Below, piece by piece: positions 62,986 through 63,081 of a DNA stretch of 63,081 bases. The position numbers and the translations under genes are program-made. The notes under the pieces were generated by a model. The model had not been told where the DNA came from and ran no database searches. It was given only the letters and a program-made list of their open reading frames with translations. Each line of letters begins with the position of its first letter. The first letter of the stretch is position 1. This DNA comes from Sporolactobacillus spathodeae (GTDB lineage Bacteria; Bacillota; Bacilli; Bacillales; Sporolactobacillaceae): assembly GCF_016908935.1 (NCBI RefSeq), contig NZ_JAFBEV010000016.1:1-63081 (forward strand), in the 5' to 3' direction.

Positions 62986-63081
62986 GATTCGGTGCGACTT
63001 TCTTTGATTTAGGAGCGACTTTCTCGTGATTCGGTGCGACTTTTGCTCGATTTGGTGCAACTCCTGAAATTCGGTGCGACT
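62986..63081. repeat. R1 repeat at the right edge of the window
   Basis: One full 82-bp unit and the start of a second match the array at 93-283: GGTGCGACTTT, AGGAGCGACTTT, GGTGCGACTTTTGCTCGAT and GGTGCAACTCCTG. The array runs off the window. Confidence 0.85.

Overview
The window looks like a chromosomal segment of a spore-forming, fermentative member of the Bacillales. The evidence is the small acid-soluble spore protein Tlp, groESL under a CIRCE operator, a complete dlt operon including dltX, AdhE behind a Rex-type operator, and a D-lactate dehydrogenase. D-lactate plus spores points towards Sporolactobacillaceae, but the genus is an inference. There are no rRNA genes, tRNA genes or CRISPR arrays.

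Layout. (1) 0.3-6.1 kb: a purine permease with a paired PurR operator, blocks of intergenic repeats, then a lipoprotein / response regulator / histidine kinase operon. (2) 6.3-12.1 kb: a serine hydrolase and dltXABCD. (3) 12.4-21.7 kb: fermentation genes adhE and ldhD, a broken GNAT acetyltransferase, an acyl-CoA synthetase, and a PAS-PAS-GGDEF-EAL-PilZ protein. (4) 22-33.5 kb: a leftward glycoside-utilisation operon (GH3, Zn-tailed epimerase, GPH symporter, GH78, second epimerase) opposite an AraC regulator. (5) 33.7-39.5 kb: a membrane protein, a glutaredoxin with a CsoR-like operator, an Rgg-like regulator divergent from a 20-residue SHP-like peptide gene, a nitronate monooxygenase, cyanase with a long structured leader, and tlp. 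(6) 39.9-48.1 kb: an AT-rich accessory island with a Gly/Phe repeat protein, an HTH-ImmA/IrrE protein, a restriction-modification pair, a transposase relic, an AAA+ ATPase operon and a decayed tyrosine recombinase lying just downstream of guaA. (7) 48.2-63 kb: guaA, two secreted GH25 lysozymes around two ion transporters, a DUF3298-like protein, a PanE-like reductase, groESL and a CPBP protease.

The best candidate for an undescribed system is the Rgg-like/SHP-like pair at 35.2-36.8 kb. It has a TPR-type regulator read from a TTG start. Opposite it is a 20-codon ORF with a near-perfect ribosome binding site, encoding a peptide with the core DIWIVGG, which resembles streptococcal SHP pheromones (DIIIIVGG, DILIIVGG). 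A 30-bp perfect palindrome lies between the two genes. The second candidate is the AAA+ operon in the guaA-linked island.

A striking background feature is several families of dispersed intergenic repeats. One looks like a portable terminator-plus-promoter module: it sits in front of dltX and inside the dlt operon between dltB and dltC. Two reading-frame breaks, in GH78 and probably the AAA+ gene, fall in G homopolymers, so base-calling error has to be excluded there.
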